Below are positions 8,228-17,490 of a stretch of 64,000 nt of DNA, piece by piece. The notes under the pieces are model-generated. The model ran no database searches. It worked only from the letters and a program-made list of their open reading frames with translations, and was not told where the DNA came from. This stretch comes from Cribrihabitans_A pelagius (lineage in GTDB: Bacteria; Pseudomonadota; Alphaproteobacteria; Rhodobacterales; Rhodobacteraceae). The DNA lies in contig NZ_JBMERR010000002.1 in the NCBI RefSeq assembly GCF_048820915.1, positions 248,001-312,000 of the forward strand. Reading direction: 5' to 3'. Every line of letters starts with the position of its first letter. The first letter of the stretch is position 1. The translations under genes and the position numbers were made by a program.

Positions 8228-8899
8228 ATGCAGGCCGCAGCGGCAGCGGACGGCGGCGCCAAACAGCCGGCCCATGAAACCGTCTACCAGACCCTGCGGG
8301 CGCAGATTCTGTTCGGGGAGCTGGCGCCGGGACAGGCGGTGACGATCCAGGGGCTGGTGGAGGCGCTGGGCGCGGGCATGACGCCGGTGCGCGAGGCGAT
8401 CCGGCGGCTGATCTCGGACGGTGCGCTGATGTTTCAGGGCAACCGCCGCGTGTCGGTGCCCGAGCTGACGACCGAGGATCTGGATGAGCTGGTTTTTGCA
8501 AGAAAAACAATCGAGTGCGAGCTTGCGCGCCGGGCTACCCTGCGCATTGCGGAGACCCGGATTGCAGATCTTGAGGCCATCGACGGTGCGCTCGACAAGG
8601 CCATCATGGGCGGCGACGTGGCAGGCTACCTGGTGCAGAATTACAGCTTCCATACCGTGCTGTACGGGGAGGCCGGCGCCCCCATCCTCAGCGACATGGC
8701 AGACCGGCTGTGGCTGCGCTTCGGCCCCTCGCTGCGGGTGGTCTGCGGGCGGCTTGGCACCCAGAGCTTTCCGGACCGGCACAAGGACATTCTGGAGGCG
8801 CTGAAGCGGCAGGACGCCGAACTGGCGGCGCTGGCGATGGAGCGCGATGTGACGCAGGGCATGGAGCAGGTGCGGCAGGGGCTGGACGCGGCCAACTGA
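8228..8899 (+). CDS. GntR family transcriptional regulator (FadR/FCD type)
   Basis: Predicted repressor, 223 residues from the ATG used. It has an N-terminal winged helix (TVYQTLRAQILFGELAPGQ, then ALGAGMTPVREAIRRLISDG as recognition region) and a C-terminal all-helical FCD ligand domain (FARKTIECELARR, NYSFHTVLYGEAG, RHKDILEALKRQD). The start could instead be GTG 8213 or earlier, since upstream sequence is open but not family-like. The gene lies between potF (divergent) and the aminotransferase (68 bases downstream, same strand), so a polyamine or its catabolite is the likely effector. TTTGATCA motifs flank the gene on both sides. Confidence 0.88.
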   Translation: MQAAAAADGGAKQPAHETVYQTLRAQILFGELAPGQAVTIQGLVEALGAGMTPVREAIRRLISDGALMFQGNRRVSVPELTTEDLDELVFARKTIECELARRATLRIAETRIADLEAIDGALDKAIMGGDVAGYLVQNYSFHTVLYGEAGAPILSDMADRLWLRFGPSLRVVCGRLGTQSFPDRHKDILEALKRQDAELAALAMERDVTQGMEQVRQGLDAAN

Positions 8900-8904
8900 T
8901 TCGA

Positions 8905-8932
8905 TTGACACGCGGATATTTGATCATATTCT
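8905..8932 (+). promoter_or_regulatory. Promoter of the aminotransferase with embedded operator
   Basis: TTGACA (8905-8910), a 16-base spacer and TATTCT (8927-8932) form a good sigma-70-type promoter 35 bases before the aminotransferase ATG. The spacer and -10 edge hold TATTTGATCAT (8917-8927), with the palindromic core TGATCA, matching the motif at the potF promoter. A protein bound here would block RNA polymerase, consistent with repression by the adjacent GntR protein. Confidence 0.6.
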
Positions 8933-8966
8933 GGGCAACAATCTGTCTTTCTCAGGAGCCAGTCTC

Positions 8967-10361
8967 ATGACCGTGATCACCAACCACATGCCGACGGGCG
9001 AGCTGCAGGCGCTCGACGCGGCGCATCACATGCATCCCTTCACCGCCAACGGCGAGCTGGCGCAGAAGGGCGCGCGCATCATCACCCGCGCCAGCGGCGT
9101 GCATCTGACCGACAGCGAGGGCAACGAGATCCTCGACGCGATGGCCGGGCTGTGGTGCGTGAACATCGGCTATGGCCGCGACGAGCTGGCCGAGGCCGCC
9201 GCCCGCCAGATGCGCGAGCTGCCCTATTACAACACCTTCTTCCAGACCTCGCACGTGCCCGCCATCGCGCTGGCGGCGCGGCTGGCAGAGCTGGCGCCGG
9301 GCGATCTCAACAACGTGTTCTTCGCAGGCTCCGGCTCGGAGGCGAATGACACCAACATCCGCATGGTGCGCCACTACTGGGCCGAAAAGGGCAAGCCCGG
9401 CAAATCCATCCTCATCAGCCGCAAGAACGCCTATCACGGCTCCTCGGTCGGCAGCGGCTCGCTGGGCGGCATGAGCGGCATGCACGCCCAGGGCGGCCTG
9501 CCGATCCCGGACATTCACCACATCAACCAGCCGGACTGGTGGTCCGAGGGCGGCGACATGCCGCCGGAGGAGTTCGGCCTCGCCCGCGCCCGCGAGCTGG
9601 AGGCGGCGATCCAGGAGCTGGGCGAAGACCGCGTCGCGGCCTTCATCGCGGAGCCGGTGCAGGGGGCGGGCGGGGTGATCGTGCCGCCGGAAACCTACTG
9701 GCCGGAAATCCAGCGTATCTGTGACAAATACGAGATCCTGCTGATCGCCGACGAGGTGATCTGCGGCTTCGGGCGCACCGGCAACTGGTTCGGCAGCGAA
9801 ACCCTGGGCATCCGCCCCGACATCATGACCATCGCCAAGGGGCTGAGTTCGGGCTACGCGCCGATCGGCGGCTCGATCGTGAGCGACGAGGTCGCCGCGG
9901 TCATCGCGGGCGGCGAGTTCAACCACGGCTACACCTATTCCGGCCACCCGGTGGCGGCCGCGGTGGCGCTGGAGAACCTGCGCATCCTGGAGGAGGAAAA
10001 CATCCTGGGCCATGTGCGCGACGTGGCAGCGCCCTATCTGAAACAGAAGTGGGAAGCGCTGGCCGGTCACCCGCTGGTGGGCGAGGCCAAGATCGCCGGT
10101 CTGATGGGCTCGATCGCGCTGACGCCCGACAAGGAAACCCGCGCGCCCTTTGCCGCCGAGGCAGGCACCGTGGGTTTCCTCTGCCGCGAGCGCTGCTTTG
10201 CCAACAACCTGGTGATGCGCCACGTCGGCGACCGGATGATCATCGCGCCGCCGCTGGTGATCACGCCCGCGGAGATCGACGTGCTGATCGCCCGGGCCCG
10301 CCAGGCGCTGGACGAGGCCTACGCGGAAGCCAAGGAGAAGGGCCTGCTGGCGGCGGCCTGA
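8967..10361 (+). CDS. spuC: Class III aminotransferase, putrescine/polyamine--pyruvate type (SpuC-like)
   Basis: PLP-dependent omega-aminotransferase of 464 residues. In this family the usual amine donors are putrescine or other diamines, with pyruvate as acceptor. Visible motifs are GLWCVNIGYGRDELAEA near the N-terminus, FFAGSGSEANDTNIRM, the PLP-contact Asp in LLIADEVICGFGRTG, and the Schiff-base Lys in IMTIAKGLSSGYAPIGG. The gene stands between two polyamine-type transporters and behind a GntR gene with shared operator motifs, which supports the polyamine role. Beta-alanine or taurine substrates cannot be excluded from sequence alone. An intrinsic terminator follows. Confidence 0.85.
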   Translation: MTVITNHMPTGELQALDAAHHMHPFTANGELAQKGARIITRASGVHLTDSEGNEILDAMAGLWCVNIGYGRDELAEAAARQMRELPYYNTFFQTSHVPAIALAARLAELAPGDLNNVFFAGSGSEANDTNIRMVRHYWAEKGKPGKSILISRKNAYHGSSVGSGSLGGMSGMHAQGGLPIPDIHHINQPDWWSEGGDMPPEEFGLARARELEAAIQELGEDRVAAFIAEPVQGAGGVIVPPETYWPEIQRICDKYEILLIADEVICGFGRTGNWFGSETLGIRPDIMTIAKGLSSGYAPIGGSIVSDEVAAVIAGGEFNHGYTYSGHPVAAAVALENLRILEEENILGHVRDVAAPYLKQKWEALAGHPLVGEAKIAGLMGSIALTPDKETRAPFAAEAGTVGFLCRERCFANNLVMRHVGDRMIIAPPLVITPAEIDVLIARARQALDEAYAEAKEKGLLAAA

Positions 10362-10408
10362 CCCGGCTGTCTCTGGCGCGGCTCCGCCCTGCGCTCTGGA
10401 ATCACCTG

Positions 10409-10438
10409 CCCCCGTGCCCGCCAGGGCGCGGGGGTTTT
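10409..10438 (+). terminator. Intrinsic terminator after the aminotransferase gene
   Basis: CCCCCGTGCCC pairs with GGGCGCGGGGG (11 bp, one T-G wobble) around a GCCA loop, followed by TTTT. It lies 48 bases after the stop codon on the same strand. Confidence 0.8.
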
Positions 10439-10723
10439 ACGCTGAATTTGCGCCGCGGCCGCGAATTGCGGCGCCGCGCCGCAAAGCCCCCCTTGCGTGC
10501 CGCAAATCATCCGCTACGTTACGGAACTTACGATTTAATCACGCCAGCCGGTCCGCGATCAGCGCGGTCCGCCCGCCCGGCCCGCAGAGTCCGCGCGGCC
10601 GCGTCCAGAGGCGGAAAGATTATTTTTTTCATCCCTAGCACTCGCTATGCTGGGTGTGATTAAATCCACAACAAGCGCAGAGCTGAAATCTGCCAGAGGT
10701 TAAAAATAAACGGGGAGCCTGCT
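10439..10723 (+). promoter_or_regulatory. Regulatory region of the second ABC operon, with an inverted operator pair
   Basis: There is no gene in this gap. It contains GATTTAATCAC at 10532-10542 and its exact inverse GTGATTAAATC at 10656-10666, a perfect 11-bp inverted repeat 113 bases apart. The unit differs from the potF-promoter motif GATTTGATCAA at two of 11 positions. Two sites at this spacing would suit a looping repressor or flank a promoter. An AT-rich tract (TATTTTTTTC, about 10621-10630) lies between them. I could not fix a single convincing -35/-10 pair. Confidence 0.55.
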
Positions 10724-11824
10724 TTGGCTGATGCGTCAAACACTGATGCGTTCGTAGAGTTCGAACGCGTCCAAAAGAGCTACGATGGCGAAAATCTCGT
10801 TGTCAAAGATCTCAACCTCACCATGCCCAAAGGCGAATTCCTGACCATGCTGGGGCCGTCGGGGTCCGGCAAGACCACCTGCCTGATGATGCTGGCAGGG
10901 TTCGAGACCGCCACTCACGGCGATATCCGGCTGGGCGGCACCTCGATCAACAACATCCCGCCGCACAAGCGCGGCATCGGCATGGTGTTCCAGAACTACG
11001 CGCTGTTCCCCCACATGACCATCGCGGAAAACCTCTCGTTCCCCTTGGAAGTGCGCAAGTTGGGCAAGTCCGAGCGCGAGCAGAAGGTGAAGCGGGCGCT
11101 GGACATGGTGGAGATGGGCGCCTTCGGCGGCCGCCGCCCGGCACAGCTTTCGGGCGGCCAGCAGCAGCGGATCGCGCTGGCCCGCGCGCTGGTGTTCGAA
11201 CCCGAGCTGGTGCTGATGGACGAACCGCTCGGCGCGCTCGACAAGCAGCTGCGCGAGAAGATGCAGTTCGAGATCACCAACCTGGCCCACAACCTCGGCA
11301 TCACCACGGTTTATGTGACCCATGACCAGACCGAGGCGCTGACCATGTCGGACCGGGTTGCGGTCTTCGACGACGGCCGCATCCAGCAGCTGGCGCCGCC
11401 CGATCAGCTGTATGAAGAGCCGGAAAACAGCTTCGTCGCCCAGTTCATCGGCGAGAACAACACGCTGGAAGGCACTGTCAAGGAGATCAAGAACGGGCTG
11501 GCGCTGGTCCAGCTTGACGACGGCGGGCTGATCGACTGCAAGCCGGTGAACGTCTCCAAGCCCGGTGAGCGCACCCGCGTCTCGATTCGCCCCGAGCGGG
11601 TCGAGTACAACAAGGACCGCCTGCGCGAAGGCGTCCACACGCTGAAAGCGGAAGTGCTGGAATTCATCTACATGGGCGACATCTTCCGCACCCGGCTGCG
11701 GGTGGCCGGCAATGACGAGTTCATTATCAAGACCCGGAACGCACCCGACCAGGTCCGTCTTCAGCCCGGCCGGCAGATCGAAATCGGCTGGCTGCCGGAA
11801 GACTGCCGCGCGTTGGACGCCTGA
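10724..11824 (+). CDS. Polyamine-type ABC transporter ATP-binding protein (PotA-like)
   Basis: ATPase of the second importer, 366 residues, starting at TTG (10724) with GGGGAG seven bases upstream. Walker A is LGPSGSGKTT, signature LSGGQQQRIALARAL, Walker B LVLMDEPLGALDKQL, switch His in VTHDQTEA; a TOBE-type C-terminal domain follows (VSIRPERVEYNKD, LEFIYMGDIFRTRLRV). It heads an operon ATPase, binding protein, long permease, permease. Family membership (spermidine/putrescine group) is clear; the true substrate may be another cationic or amide compound. Confidence 0.92.
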   Translation: MADASNTDAFVEFERVQKSYDGENLVVKDLNLTMPKGEFLTMLGPSGSGKTTCLMMLAGFETATHGDIRLGGTSINNIPPHKRGIGMVFQNYALFPHMTIAENLSFPLEVRKLGKSEREQKVKRALDMVEMGAFGGRRPAQLSGGQQQRIALARALVFEPELVLMDEPLGALDKQLREKMQFEITNLAHNLGITTVYVTHDQTEALTMSDRVAVFDDGRIQQLAPPDQLYEEPENSFVAQFIGENNTLEGTVKEIKNGLALVQLDDGGLIDCKPVNVSKPGERTRVSIRPERVEYNKDRLREGVHTLKAEVLEFIYMGDIFRTRLRVAGNDEFIIKTRNAPDQVRLQPGRQIEIGWLPEDCRALDA

Positions 11825-11909
11825 GCCGGCGCGCCGCTTCGAACCCCCGGCGGGCGAACGACCGGGGGGGCAATTCACGACGACGAATTTCAACAAGGAG
11901 AGTATCTCT

Positions 11910-13010
<1,101 letters not shown>

Positions 13011-13034
13011 TCGCCTGACCGCGATCTGACCATC

Positions 13035-13066
13035 GGGAAAGGGCTCACGCCGAGGTGCCCTTTCCC
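13035..13066 (+). other. Perfect hairpin after the second binding-protein gene
   Basis: GGGAAAGGGC (13035-13044) pairs perfectly with GCCCTTTCCC (13057-13066) around a 12-base loop, in the 89-base gap between the binding protein and permease genes. CC, not a T-run, follows, so it more likely stabilises the upstream message or attenuates than ends transcription. Position and stem length match the hairpin after potF (6944-6970). Confidence 0.6.
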
Positions 13067-13099
13067 CACCATAAAGAACCCGACAGGGGGTTTCCCAAC

Positions 13100-14728
13100 A
13101 TGAGCGATACAACCCTTTCCGGACCGGTGCTTGCCGCCGACGGCAGGCCGCTGAAGCGCAGCCTGGCCCGTGCCCTCCGGATGCAGAAGATCCGCGCGCT
13201 GATGCTGATCGCGCCGCTTTTGCTTTTTGTCCTGCTGACCTTCATTCTCCCGATCGCGGACATGCTGTTCCGCTCGGTCGAGAACCGCATCGTGCAGGAC
13301 ACCCTTCCGCAGACCGTGGTGGCGGTGCAGCAGTGGGACGCCGACAGCGGTGAAATCCCGCCCGAACCGGTGTTCGAAGCGCTGGCCTACGACATGGTGG
13401 AGGCTGCCGAGCGCAAGGAACACACCCGTGTTGGTTCCCGGCTGAACTATGAAACGCCCGGCATCTCCTCGCTGTTCCGCAAGGCAGGCCGCCGCGCCGA
13501 CGACATCGGCGAGGGTTACCTGAAACAGTTTGCAGCCCTCGACCCCGCATGGGAGGAGCCGCAGACCTTTCTCGCGATCTTCGCCGATCCCGAGTGGCTG
13601 GAGGACCGCGCAAGCAGCGAAAAGGAGCCGCGCTTCCGCCTTTCGGATGCCGCGCGCAATGCGCTGCCTGTGGCCAGTGCCGCCTATCTCAGCTTTGCCC
13701 GCACTATTCAGGACGAGGATAACGACAGCCCGACCGAGGAAGAGCCCTGGGCGCCGGTCTATATGGCGCTGCATGCCGACCTCGCGGCCAATCCCTTTGC
13801 CGTCCGGGCTTTCGAAGGCGACCCGCAGCGCCTGCTGCAGGAAGCCGCCGCGCTGATCGAATCGGGTCAGATGGAAACCGAATCCGCCCGCGACGCCTTC
13901 ATCAAGATGGACAAGGACTGGGCCGACCCCGAGGTCTGGCGCACCCTCAAGACTTATGCCGGCAAATACACCAACGGCTACTTCCTGAATGCCGCCGATC
14001 TGCAGAAAAGCCCGGACGGCCCCGAGCTGCGCCCCGAAGACGAGCGCATCTACGGCACCCTGTTCCTGCGCACGCTGGTGATGTCGCTGGCGATCACCTG
14101 CAGCTGCATCGTGCTCGGCTACCCGGTGGCCTGGATTCTCGCCAACCTGCCGTCGCGCACCGCTAACCTCTTGATGATCCTGGTGCTGCTGCCGTTCTGG
14201 ACCTCGCTCCTGGTGCGCACCTCGGCCTGGAAGGTGATGCTGCAGCAGCAGGGCGTGATCAACGACACGCTGGTCTGGCTGGGGCTGGTCAGCGACAGCG
14301 ACCGGCTGGTGATGATCAACAACCAGTTCGGCACCATCGTGGCGATGACCCACATCCTGCTGCCGTTCATGATCCTGCCGATGTATTCGGTGATGCAGAC
14401 CATCAACCCCACCTACCTGCGGGCGGCGAAATCCCTGGGCGCGACCAACTGGACGGCGTTCTGGCGGGTTTATTTCCCGCAGTCGGTGCCGGGCATCGGC
14501 GCGGGCTCGATCCTCGTTTTCATCCTGGCAATCGGCTACTACATCACGCCGGAACTGGTCGGCGGCACCAAGGGTGTCTTTATCTCCAACCGGATCGCCT
14601 TCCACATCTCGCAGTCGCTGAACTGGGGCCTGGCCGCAGCACTCGGGACCATCCTGCTGGTGGTCGTGCTCGGGCTCTACTGGGCCTATGACAAGATCGT
14701 CGGCATCGACAACGTGAAACTGGGATAA
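13100..14728 (+). CDS. ABC transporter permease (PotB-like) with a large extra loop
   Basis: Permease of the second importer, 542 residues, nearly twice the usual ~290. The first membrane segment is at about residues 33-58 (ALMLIAPLLLFVLLTFILPI). About 255 mostly hydrophilic, acidic residues follow, containing no obvious membrane segment (for example EERKEHTR-like and DEDNDSPTEEEPW stretches). A normal permease core begins near residue 318 (GTLFLRTLVMSLAITC), with LLPFWTSLLVRTSAWKVML and the EAA loop RAAKSLGATNWTAFWRVYFP. By topology the insert should be periplasmic, next to the binding protein. The start at 13100 is an ATG following the hairpin gap. Confidence 0.9.
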   Translation: MSDTTLSGPVLAADGRPLKRSLARALRMQKIRALMLIAPLLLFVLLTFILPIADMLFRSVENRIVQDTLPQTVVAVQQWDADSGEIPPEPVFEALAYDMVEAAERKEHTRVGSRLNYETPGISSLFRKAGRRADDIGEGYLKQFAALDPAWEEPQTFLAIFADPEWLEDRASSEKEPRFRLSDAARNALPVASAAYLSFARTIQDEDNDSPTEEEPWAPVYMALHADLAANPFAVRAFEGDPQRLLQEAAALIESGQMETESARDAFIKMDKDWADPEVWRTLKTYAGKYTNGYFLNAADLQKSPDGPELRPEDERIYGTLFLRTLVMSLAITCSCIVLGYPVAWILANLPSRTANLLMILVLLPFWTSLLVRTSAWKVMLQQQGVINDTLVWLGLVSDSDRLVMINNQFGTIVAMTHILLPFMILPMYSVMQTINPTYLRAAKSLGATNWTAFWRVYFPQSVPGIGAGSILVFILAIGYYITPELVGGTKGVFISNRIAFHISQSLNWGLAAALGTILLVVVLGLYWAYDKIVGIDNVKLG

Positions 14729-14733
14729 CCGAT

Positions 14734-15909
14734 ATGGCTTTGACACCTGTTGAAAACCAAACCCCCGGTTTCACCGCCGCGGTGGCCGCCGCCGCAGGCG
14801 CCTTCTTCGGCCTCTTCGTGGGCACCGCCCAGGGCTCAGGCTTGATCGGCGTGCTGGCGGGGGCCGTGCTTCTGGGTGTGATCGGCTTCGTCGCGGCCGG
14901 GCTCACGGAAAAGGAAACCCCGCTGCGCTGGCTGCTGCTCGCGGTCTTCGCGGCGGCGGGCTTCCTGCTTGGCGGCATCGTCGCCGGAGTGATCGGCGCG
15001 CTCTTCGGCTGGTTCACCGGCTGGTTCGTGTTCTGGATCGCCACCTCGCGCTACCGCGCCCACCTGGCGCCGTACCTCACCCCGGGCCAGGTGCTCTGGC
15101 ATTATGCCTTCCGGGTGATCTGCGGGGTGATCTTCGTCTTCCTGATCACGCCGATACTGGTGGTGATGCCGCTCAGCTTCAACGCCGAGGACTTCTTCAC
15201 CTTCACGCCTGAGATGCTGCGTTTCGACCCTGAGGGCTATTCGCTCAAGCACTACCGGGACTTCTTCACCAACGACGACTGGCAGCAGGCGCTGTGGAAC
15301 TCGGTGAAGATCGCGCCGATGGCAACAATCCTGTCGGTGGGCTTCGGCACCCTGGCGGCAATTGGCCTGAGCCAGCCGCATGTGCCCTTCCGCCGCGCCA
15401 TCATGGCAATCCTGATCTCGCCGATGATCGTGCCGCTGATCATCTCGGCGGCGGGGATGTACTTCTTTTACAGCCGGATCGGCCTGCAAGGCACCTACTT
15501 CGGCGTGGTGCTGGCGCATGCGGCCCTGGGCATCCCCTTCGTGATCATCACCGTGACCGCGACGCTGGTGGGCTTCGACCGCTCGCTCACCCGCGCGGCG
15601 GCGAACATGGGCGCAGGGCCCGTCACCACCTTCTTCAGGGTGCAGATGCCGCTGATCCTGCCCGGCGTGATCTCCGGCGGCCTGTTTGCCTTCATCACCT
15701 CCTTCGACGAGGTGGTGGTGGTGCTCTTCGTCGGCTCCGCCGGGCAGAAGACGCTGCCCTGGCAGATGTTCATCGGTCTGCGCGAGCAGATCTCGCCCAC
15801 CATCCTCGCGGTGGCGACGATCCTGGTGGTGATCTCCATCGCGCTGCTCACCACGGTCGAGATGCTGCGCCGCCGCTCCGAGCGCCTGCGCGGCATGTCC
15901 CCAAGCTGA
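14734..15909 (+). CDS. ABC transporter permease (PotC-like) with hydrophobic N-terminal domain
   Basis: Second permease, 391 residues against the usual ~265. Residues ~12-108 hold an additional Gly/Ala-rich hydrophobic region with three or four possible membrane segments (GVLAGAVLLGVIGFVAAGL, LLLAVFAAAGFLLGGIVAGV). The canonical core begins near residue 122 (LWHYAFRVICGVIFVFLITP) and has the EAA loop RAAANMGAGPVTTFFRVQMP. It starts five bases after the first permease gene stops. The added N-terminal segment has no ABC-permease counterpart that I recognise. Confidence 0.9.
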   Translation: MALTPVENQTPGFTAAVAAAAGAFFGLFVGTAQGSGLIGVLAGAVLLGVIGFVAAGLTEKETPLRWLLLAVFAAAGFLLGGIVAGVIGALFGWFTGWFVFWIATSRYRAHLAPYLTPGQVLWHYAFRVICGVIFVFLITPILVVMPLSFNAEDFFTFTPEMLRFDPEGYSLKHYRDFFTNDDWQQALWNSVKIAPMATILSVGFGTLAAIGLSQPHVPFRRAIMAILISPMIVPLIISAAGMYFFYSRIGLQGTYFGVVLAHAALGIPFVIITVTATLVGFDRSLTRAAANMGAGPVTTFFRVQMPLILPGVISGGLFAFITSFDEVVVVLFVGSAGQKTLPWQMFIGLREQISPTILAVATILVVISIALLTTVEMLRRRSERLRGMSPS

Positions 15910-15935
15910 CGCCAAGAACCACAAACCAAAACAAA

Positions 15936-15960
15936 AACAGGCCCCCAAGCGGGGCCTGTT
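15936..15960 (-). terminator. Intrinsic terminator facing the minus strand
   Basis: AACAGGCCCC (15936-15945) and GGGGCCTGTT (15951-15960) form a 10-bp stem. On the minus strand the stem is followed by TTTGTTTTGG, so it ends transcription from the transglycosylase gene; on the plus strand the tail is weak. Confidence 0.7.
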
Positions 15961-15970
15961 CTGCAACTTT

Positions 15971-16030
15971 CTGACCCGAAATACCCCGGGGGTGAGCCCG
16001 GACAGCGTCCGGGCGAGGGGGCTGGCCCCC
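15971..16030 (+). repeat. Dispersed two-hairpin repeat, copy A
   Basis: This is a member of a repeat family found seven times in the window. Its modules are CTGRCCCRAAATAYCCCGGGGG, then a variable stem (here GAGCCCGGAC...GTCCGGGC), then a G/C stem (GAGGGGGCTGGCCCCC). It lies between the convergent permease and transglycosylase genes. Confidence 0.75.
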
Positions 16031-16046
16031 TATTTCACCGCAAACC

Positions 16047-17372
16047 TTACCGCAGCCGTTCCAGCATGGCCGGAGAGGCATAGCCATCCGGCACCAGCCC
16101 GCGCGCCTCCTGAAAGGCGCGCACGGCTTGGATCGTGTTGGGCCCGATGCGCCCGTCCACGCCTTGCGTGTCAAACCCGGCAGCACTCAGCCGCCGCTGC
16201 AGCTCCTCACGCTCGGCCCGGCTCAGCGCCCGGTCGCCGCGGGGCCAGCTGCTTTGCAGCGGCGCGGCGCCCTTCAGCCTGTCCGACAGGTGCCCGACCC
16301 CAATCACATAGGCATCGGCGGCATTGTAGCGCTCGATCACCGAGAAATTCTTGAAGATCATGAAGGCCGCACCGTTCCGGCCCGCAGGCAGCAGGATCGA
16401 GCCCTGGCCGTGATCCGCCACCGCCTCACCATTGATGCCGCGCACGCCCAGGCGCGCCCAGTCCGAGGGCAGCTTGGTGATTTCCCGGTCCGCCAGCCGG
16501 TAGTCAAAGCCCGCGGGCAGCCGCACTTCGACCCCCCAGGGCTGACCCGTCACCCAACCCGCCTTGTTCAGGTAGGCCGCGGTGGAGGCGAGCGCGTCCG
16601 AGGGGTCGTCCGACCAGATGTCGCGCTTGCCGTCGCCGGTGAAATCCACCGCGAATTGCAGATAGGACGCGGGAATGAACTGGGTATGCCCCATGGCGCC
16701 GGCCCAGCTGCCGGTCATCTTGCGCGGCGGCACGTCACCCGCCTGCAGAATCTTGAGGGCTGCGATCAGCTGATTCTCGAAAAATTCCCCGCGGCGCCCG
16801 TCGAAGGCCAGCGTCGTGAGCGAGCGCACCACGTCCATGCTGCCGCGGAAGGTGCCATAGCTGCTTTCCAGCCCCCAGACCGCCGCCACAACTTCCTTGT
16901 CGACGCCATAGGCCGCCTCGATCTTTTCCAGCCGCTGCCGCTGGGCGGCGAGGGCGGCGCGGCCGTTCCGCACCCGCGTGTCCGACGCGGCGCTGTCGAG
17001 ATATTGCCAGATCGTCTTGCTGAACTCGGACTGGTTGCGGTCGCGGCGGATCACCTCCGGGTCGGGGGTGACGCCGGCCAGCGCCGCATCCAGCGTGTAC
17101 ACGCTGATCCCCTGCGCCAAAGCGCGGCTGCGGAACCCCGTGAGCCAGTCCTGGAAACGCGCCTCCTCCGCGGCTTGCTCGGGCGAGGCAGCCAGGGAAC
17201 CGTCCGGGCGCGCAAGCGGGCGCAGCGAGGCCGCGCTGGCGGTGCGGACGCCGATGTCCTGCGCCACACCGGCACCGGGCCGTCCCTCGGGCCTGAGAGA
17301 GCTGTCGGGCGGTGCCGTGCCAGCCAGTGCCGTGCCGCCTGCCAGCAGGGATGCCGTCAACCAAATACGCAT
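16047..17372 (-). CDS. Lytic murein transglycosylase (MltB/Slt family) with peptidoglycan-binding domain
   Basis: Periplasmic enzyme that cleaves the MurNAc-GlcNAc bond to give 1,6-anhydroMurNAc ends; 441 residues. A hydrophobic signal-like start (MRIWLTASLLAGGTALAG) lacks an obvious lipobox Cys. The SLT_2 catalytic domain spans about residues 70-365, with catalytic Glu in WGLESSYG and the conserved GAMGHTQFIPASYLQ. A C-terminal PG_binding_1 domain follows (RLSAAGFDTQGVDGRIGPN, AVRAFQEARGLVPDG). It is a monocistronic-looking minus-strand gene with its own terminator, 118 bases downstream of rnr. Confidence 0.92.
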   Translation of the reverse strand: MRIWLTASLLAGGTALAGTAPPDSSLRPEGRPGAGVAQDIGVRTASAASLRPLARPDGSLAASPEQAAEEARFQDWLTGFRSRALAQGISVYTLDAALAGVTPDPEVIRRDRNQSEFSKTIWQYLDSAASDTRVRNGRAALAAQRQRLEKIEAAYGVDKEVVAAVWGLESSYGTFRGSMDVVRSLTTLAFDGRRGEFFENQLIAALKILQAGDVPPRKMTGSWAGAMGHTQFIPASYLQFAVDFTGDGKRDIWSDDPSDALASTAAYLNKAGWVTGQPWGVEVRLPAGFDYRLADREITKLPSDWARLGVRGINGEAVADHGQGSILLPAGRNGAAFMIFKNFSVIERYNAADAYVIGVGHLSDRLKGAAPLQSSWPRGDRALSRAEREELQRRLSAAGFDTQGVDGRIGPNTIQAVRAFQEARGLVPDGYASPAMLERLR

Positions 17373-17490
17373 AGGAATACCTCAATAACGTGCTGCTCCC
17401 CTTCACCTTAGCGGCGGGGGATGCAGCGAAAAAGGGCCGCCCGCAACAATGGCGGGAGCTTGCCTGCGGTGGTCTGCCAGGGCTGGCCGG

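Noticed and set aside
10362..10723. Small plus-strand frames after the aminotransferase
   Set aside because: They run through the terminator and the operator pair and encode Arg/Pro-rich sequence without a ribosome site.
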